Assembly: GCA_043778415.1 (NCBI GenBank)
Contig: JAYWGG010000008.1
Coordinates: forward strand, 1 to 10,171
DNA: 10,171 nt
Reading direction: 5' to 3'
Source of the DNA: JAYUHK01 sp043778415
GTDB taxonomy: Bacteria; Bacteroidota; Bacteroidia; Chitinophagales; Saprospiraceae
Made by a program: the position numbers and the translations under genes. The notes under the pieces are model-generated. The model was not told the DNA's origin, ran no database searches, and was given only the letters and a program-made list of their open reading frames with translations. Shown piece after piece: positions 6,679 through 10,171 of the stretch; positions within the stretch are counted from its first letter, which is position 1, and the number at the start of each line of letters is the position of its first letter.

Positions 6679-7182
6679 TCATCTTATCATTTTCATAAAT
6701 GTCCCAACAAACCAGTTGGAATCGGCTTTTATGAGTGTGTCGAGCGTAGAATCTGCTTTTGCGGCAAATAATTTCAAGTCGCGCACGACGGTAACAAACT
6801 CCTCCGCATCGGGCGATGAAGAGTTAGAAACTGCCGAAAGCTCGTCCAAAATCTTGAGGATAGGCTCTAATTCTTTCTTTTTGCGCTGGATGATAATTTG
6901 CTTTACGACTTTCCACATATCTTTTTCGGCGACAAAAAATTCTTTGCGCTCGCCCGTTTTTAGTGCTTTATGCACCAAACCCCAGTCAATCAAAGCCCGA
7001 ATATTCATATTTGCATTGCCTCTCGAAATCTGGAGTTCGTCCATTATTTCGTCGGCGGTAAGAGGCGTTGGCGCAATTAAAAGCAGCGCGTGGACTTGAG
7101 CCATCGTGCGGTTCACACCCCAATCCGACCCCAACGTTCCCCACGCTTGGATAAATTTTTCTTTGCCTTCGAGTAGTGTCAT
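6679..7182 (-). CDS. GbsR/MarR-type winged-helix transcriptional regulator
   Basis: This 167-residue protein matches the GbsR branch of the MarR superfamily (COG1510). The N-terminal helix contains WGTLGSDWGVNRTMAQVHALL (a conserved opening, about 14-34), followed by the winged helix: LTADEIMDELQISRGNANMNIRAL (41-64) as helix-turn-helix and IDWGLVHKALKTGERKEFFVA (65-85) as recognition end and wing. Residues 86-150 form the C-terminal helices that mediate dimerisation. In Bacillus, GbsR represses choline and glycine-betaine genes; in Bacteroidota the ligand of these homologues is generally unknown, and no betaine gene is present here. It starts 109 bases after the helicase stop and leads the DUF1015-amidohydrolase pair, which it may control. 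I saw no clear palindromic operator upstream of it. Confidence 0.88.
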   Translation of the reverse strand: MTLLEGKEKFIQAWGTLGSDWGVNRTMAQVHALLLIAPTPLTADEIMDELQISRGNANMNIRALIDWGLVHKALKTGERKEFFVAEKDMWKVVKQIIIQRKKKELEPILKILDELSAVSNSSSPDAEEFVTVVRDLKLFAAKADSTLDTLIKADSNWFVGTFMKMIR

Positions 7183-7291
7183 AAAAACTGGTACAACTAT
7201 GAAGACGCTTAAACAATATTTTATGATTTTAGTTCAAAAAAAACGTTCCGAAATGGATTTTTCCGACTCCGCAAACTCAAAATACAACTCT

Positions 7292-9907
7292 TTACAGCTC
7301 CTCAATAACCCAAATATCCTCCGTCGCGACACGAAGAGGCTCTATTTCCTTCGGAAAATCAAAAATATCGGTCTGTTTTGTCAAATAATTACCATTCCAC
7401 TCAAAAGGTGTTTCGGACTGGTTGGAGTCTAAAACTTCGGCGGTTTCATTGCCAGAAAAAACTCTATTGAGCCACTTGGTAACAGGCTTTCGGGTAGGCA
7501 AAATCAGGTAATCTCGGGCGCGCGTGAAACCCACATAAAGCAAACGAGCGTCTTCTGCCAGAGCTTGTTCGTGCTTTTGCTGCTGCTCGCTCGAAGCCGC
7601 AATCCGTTCTTCCAGCATTGTTTTTTCTATTTGGTCCGACAACGGATTGACCCAGTAGCGAAGCCACCTACCGCCCAAAAGGTCTGCCAAATCTATCTCC
7701 TCTCGCTCCTGTATGAGGCTCAAACCCCACACATCGTCCTGAAGTTTAGCTTCCAAATCGTGACAAACCACGACAGCCCACTCCAAGCCCTTACTTTTGT
7801 GATACGTCAGCACTTGCACTGCGGCGGGATTTTCGCTCGCGGCTTGCTCGTCTTCTTCTTTGGCAGCAAGCTGGTTGAGCCATAGCAAAAGACCGCCCAA
7901 CGTAGCAGCCGAGTGAAGACGCTGGCAGTTGCTCTCATAGTCCGATGCGTATTTGCGAAGCTGCTCGAGGTTGTCCAAACGCTGTTCGGCGTTGCCCCAA
8001 GCGACTACAATCCGTCGGATATTTAATTCCTCCAAGAGTAAAAATAAAATTTCCGTTGCCGAAAGTTCGACCGCTTGGCGACGAATCACATTCAACTTTT
8101 GTATGTAAAAATTGTCTTCCGCCCAGCGAACATCTGGTTTTTCGTCGGCTTCCAATAACTCTAAATAATCCAATCTGCTTTCTATGATTTCTTCCAAAGG
8201 CTCTTTGGCAGCCAAAAGTAATATTTCGGCAATAGAAAGCGAATCGTAACGGTTGAGAATAAAGCGCAAACTTGCCAACACGAGCTTGGCTTCGGGCGTT
8301 TCGAGCAGTCCCGCCCGAGCGATGCTGACTTGCAAACCTGCGTGGTGCAAGGCTGCCGCTATTTCTGCGCATTGAGTATTTTTTTTACACAAAATAGCGA
8401 TGTCACACGGCTGCACGGGGCGAGTTTGCTTGGTGTTTTTATCCACCACCATTATTTTTTGTTCCAAAAATTGACGGATAGTATTTGCCATCGACCGCTC
8501 GAGCCACGGCTTTCCGAATGAGGTTTTGGTTGTATTTTCGGAGGACTCGAAATGCCAATGGCGAATGGCGGGCGAATGTTCGGGCGAATCGGAGCGTTGC
8601 GGCTGCAAAGCGACCTGCTCGGTAGGCATCAGAGAAAACGCTTTGGTAAAAATAGCGTTGCTCATATACACCAAGTCGGGACGCGACCGCCACGAACTAC
8701 TCAAAATATCCTCTGCCTTCACGCCGCCTGCATGGGCGATAATCGCTTGCATCAGCGCAGGCTCGGCTCCCCGAAACCCGTAAATTGACTGCTTCGGGTC
8801 GCCGACCCAAATAGATTCTTTGACCAAGTCGGACAGCGTGAGAAACAAATCCAACTGCAACGGACTGGTATCTTGAAATTCATCTACTAACAGCAGGTCT
8901 ATCTCCGCAGCCAACACTTGACGGACATTCGGATTGCGAAGCAGCCGTTTGACGAGTGTTTCCATATCGATGTAGTCAATCAATCCGCGCCGTTTTTTGT
9001 ATTGTTCAAATTCTTTGAGGGCGGCGGCGGCGGCTTCAAAAACAAGATTGATAAAGGCTTGCACGTCGTGGTGAAAGTCGGGGTGCGCATCAAGTTGCGC
9101 AGCAAAATCGGTCAAGTCCGTGATTTTGTCCTTACTTTTTGTGCCCACTGCTTGTTCTTGCTTACTAATCTTTGCCCATTGGTGCCAATTCAACGACTTG
9201 CGGAGTTGCAATTCGGCGTGTATTTGCCTAAAAAAAATAAGTACATCTTGTGTCTTTTTAGTTGCGTCCGTGCCCTCGTCGAGTGCCCGAATCGTCTGTT
9301 CGAGCTGCTTGAGAAGTTCTTGGTTCATCTCGCTTGCTGAAAATCGCGGGTGCAGTGGGGACAAAAGCGGCAGAAAAGTTTGGAAGGATTGGATTTTACT
9401 TTGCTCCAAAATCTCCAACGAAAAGTCATTGCCGCGAGCTGTTTCGGTGATTTGGCGGATAATTTTTCGCCAGTCGAAAGGTTCGCCAAAGGCTTTTTTG
9501 TCTAATCCCAAACGCTCTACCAAGCGGTCGGCTTCCTCCATCACTTCATTGGTCAGCACCATCGAAAGTGCTTGATTGAACATTGTTTGTTGGTCTTCTT
9601 CCGCCATAATATCCACTTCGGGCGAGATGCCTGCCTCGAAAGCAAAGCGTTTGAGCAGCTTCACTCCCACTCCGTTCACGGTGCCGATGAGTGCGTCGGC
9701 GAGGTCGTTGGCGGCATCGGTCATTCCTGCTTCGAGCAGCCCGATGCGAACCCGTTCTTGCAGCTCGGCGGCGGCTTTTTTGGTAAAAGTAGTCGCCATG
9801 ATACCACTTGCACGCACTTTGCCTTCGCTCAATATACTCACCAATTCTTTGGTGAGGCGGTATGTTTTGCCGCTGCCTGCGCCTGCGGAAATGATTTTGA
9901 TAGGCAT
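7292..9907 (-). CDS. UvrD/AddA-like superfamily 1 DNA helicase without nuclease domain
   Basis: This 871-residue ATP-dependent DNA helicase or translocase probably works in recombination or repair of double-strand ends. The motifs, in order, are Walker A SAGAGSGKT (7-15), motif Ia ATTFTKKAAAELQERV (38-53), LIDYIDMETLVKRLL (309-323), Walker B VDEFQDTSPLQ (341-351), motif III WVGDPKQSIYGFRGAEP (367-383), motif IV SSSWRSRPD (403-411), motif V VLTYHKSKGLEW (699-710) and motif VI LLYVGFTRARD (789-799). The ATP-binding glycines and lysine, and the arginine finger in motif VI, are intact. AddA and RecB normally run to about 1,100-1,250 residues and end in a RecB-type nuclease; here only about 72 residues follow motif VI, with no nuclease motif. 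No addB lies downstream. The ATG at 9907 follows an A-rich repeat leader and is right against the Walker A motif, as in this family. Confidence 0.9.
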   Translation of the reverse strand: MPIKIISAGAGSGKTYRLTKELVSILSEGKVRASGIMATTFTKKAAAELQERVRIGLLEAGMTDAANDLADALIGTVNGVGVKLLKRFAFEAGISPEVDIMAEEDQQTMFNQALSMVLTNEVMEEADRLVERLGLDKKAFGEPFDWRKIIRQITETARGNDFSLEILEQSKIQSFQTFLPLLSPLHPRFSASEMNQELLKQLEQTIRALDEGTDATKKTQDVLIFFRQIHAELQLRKSLNWHQWAKISKQEQAVGTKSKDKITDLTDFAAQLDAHPDFHHDVQAFINLVFEAAAAALKEFEQYKKRRGLIDYIDMETLVKRLLRNPNVRQVLAAEIDLLLVDEFQDTSPLQLDLFLTLSDLVKESIWVGDPKQSIYGFRGAEPALMQAIIAHAGGVKAEDILSSSWRSRPDLVYMSNAIFTKAFSLMPTEQVALQPQRSDSPEHSPAIRHWHFESSENTTKTSFGKPWLERSMANTIRQFLEQKIMVVDKNTKQTRPVQPCDIAILCKKNTQCAEIAAALHHAGLQVSIARAGLLETPEAKLVLASLRFILNRYDSLSIAEILLLAAKEPLEEIIESRLDYLELLEADEKPDVRWAEDNFYIQKLNVIRRQAVELSATEILFLLLEELNIRRIVVAWGNAEQRLDNLEQLRKYASDYESNCQRLHSAATLGGLLLWLNQLAAKEEDEQAASENPAAVQVLTYHKSKGLEWAVVVCHDLEAKLQDDVWGLSLIQEREEIDLADLLGGRWLRYWVNPLSDQIEKTMLEERIAASSEQQQKHEQALAEDARLLYVGFTRARDYLILPTRKPVTKWLNRVFSGNETAEVLDSNQSETPFEWNGNYLTKQTDIFDFPKEIEPLRVATEDIWVIEEL

Positions 9908-9920
9908 GAGTAGTTTTTAG

Positions 9921-9952
9921 TTTTTATTTTTTATTTTTTATTTTTTATTTTT
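9921..9952 (-). repeat. AT-rich heptamer tandem repeat in helicase leader
   Basis: On the plus strand the unit ATTTTTT is repeated three times exactly (9926-9946), flanked by partial copies on both sides, about 13 bases from the helicase ATG. On the minus strand it makes an A-rich leader, which in Bacteroidota can favour ribosome loading. A tandem heptamer can change length by slippage; as it is outside the reading frame, this would alter expression and not the protein. Confidence 0.75.
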
Positions 9953-9987
9953 GTAAATAATTGATTATCAATTATTTACAAAAATAA
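9945..9987. repeat. Perfect 43-base palindrome (21-base arms)
   Basis: The left arm 9945-9965 is the exact reverse complement of the right arm 9967-9987, with a single T (9966) at the centre. All but 4 of the 43 bases are A or T. The arms contain TATTTTTG (9946-9953 plus; 9986-9979 minus), an exact TAnnTTTG match facing in each direction, so it could hold divergent promoter boxes. It could also be a dimer-binding operator, a hairpin in the helicase leader, or the remains of a mobile element end. No T run follows it on either strand that would make it a good terminator. Confidence 0.8.
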
Positions 9988-10015
9988 GCTGTACCTAAAT
10001 AGTTTTGTGTATTGG

Positions 10016-10033
10016 CAACAGCTTTAGCTGTTG
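10016..10033. repeat. Palindrome 1 with CTTTAG core
   Basis: CAACAGCTTTAGCTGTTG has 8-base perfect arms and a 2-base centre. It is the first of four related palindromes spread over 127 bases. On the plus strand it is followed within three bases by an A run, so it is not a good plus-strand terminator. Confidence 0.75.
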
Positions 10034-10122
10034 TATAAAAAAAATGGTGCATCGGCTTTAGCCAAATACTTGTCACAAGCGAGTCGTTTAGGCTAAAGCC
10101 AATACCAATTATTATTCGTTGC

Positions 10123-10142
10123 CCGACTGCTAAAGCAGTCGG
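10123..10142. repeat. Palindrome 4 with CTAAAG core
   Basis: CCGACTGCTAAAGCAGTCGG has 9-base perfect arms around AA and is the most GC-rich and stable of the four. It ends only 29 bases before the window edge, so it may relate to a gene outside the view. Confidence 0.75.
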
Positions 10143-10171
10143 CTATTAATGCAGACTAAATAGGCGCAAGT

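Larger units (their letters stand above)
10016..10142. repeat. Cluster of four CTTTAG/CTAAAG palindromes, REP-like
   Basis: Four palindromes lie at 10016-10033, 10054-10063 (GGCTTTAGCC), 10091-10100 (GGCTAAAGCC) and 10123-10142. The first two read CTTTAG at the centre and the last two CTAAAG, so the units appear in both orientations. Further likeness extends outside the arms: ATTGGC precedes the first, and GCCAAATAC and GCCAATACC follow the second and third. Arms of the first and fourth differ in sequence but stay perfectly self-complementary. This is the pattern of repetitive extragenic palindromes, which are spread by REP-associated transposases of the Y1 type. No transposase gene is in the window. 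They could instead be local transcription terminators. No protein-coding frame is apparent in 9908-10171. Confidence 0.65.

Noticed and set aside
7183..7291. Terminator between the helicase and the GbsR-type gene
   Set aside because: A T run exists on the minus strand but no stable stem precedes it; the only pairing found is a 3-base stem.
7935..8372. 145-residue minus-strand frame inside the helicase gene
   Set aside because: It is in a different frame from the intact helicase, has an Arg/Gly/Ser-rich shadow composition and no recognisable domain.
9908..10171. CRISPR array
   Set aside because: The repeats are short palindromes of differing sequence with irregular spacing; there are no identical direct repeats with uniform spacers.

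Overview
The window looks like chromosomal DNA of a Bacteroidota bacterium, most likely Cytophagia or Saprospiria rather than Bacteroidales. The reasons are a protein ending in a type IX secretion (T9SS) type A sorting domain, a LytTR-only regulator, a lipoprotein with a Bacteroidota-style short leader, a helical-repeat family I recognise from these groups, TAnnTTTG-type promoter boxes, A-rich translation starts instead of Shine-Dalgarno sites, and a fairly low GC content. The genus cannot be named from this sequence alone.

Layout. Positions 1-361 hold a short plus-strand gene for an 81-residue glycine-rich peptide with a possible double-glycine leader. It converges, with 5 bases between the genes, on a 509-residue minus-strand helical-repeat protein of unknown function (367-1896). 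The 230-base divergent gap at 1897-2126 separates that gene from a LytTR DNA-binding protein (2127-2606). Then come a tiny secreted protein made almost entirely of a T9SS sorting domain (2703-3059) and a strong hairpin terminator (about 3127-3173). A lipoprotein gene (3234-3743) overlaps nadD (3740-4318) by ATGA, so the two should form an operon. nadD ends exactly where a minus-strand run stops.

The minus-strand run, in order of transcription, is: an AddA/UvrD-like helicase without a nuclease domain (9907-7292), a GbsR/MarR-type regulator (7182-6679), a DUF1015 protein (6637-5540) and an amidohydrolase of the aminodeoxyfutalosine/S-adenosylhomocysteine deaminase type (5509-4319). Gaps of 41 and 30 bases suggest that the last three are co-transcribed.

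The last 264 bases (9908-10171) carry no gene but are full of structure: an AT-rich heptamer tandem repeat in the helicase leader, a perfect 43-base palindrome, and four palindromes sharing a CTTTAG/CTAAAG core with different but self-complementary arms, which resemble REP elements.

Most genes are housekeeping or ordinary accessory functions. I see no complete new multi-gene system. The best leads are the peptide gene at 116-361, the 13-base motif it shares with the LytTR upstream region, and the structured right end.
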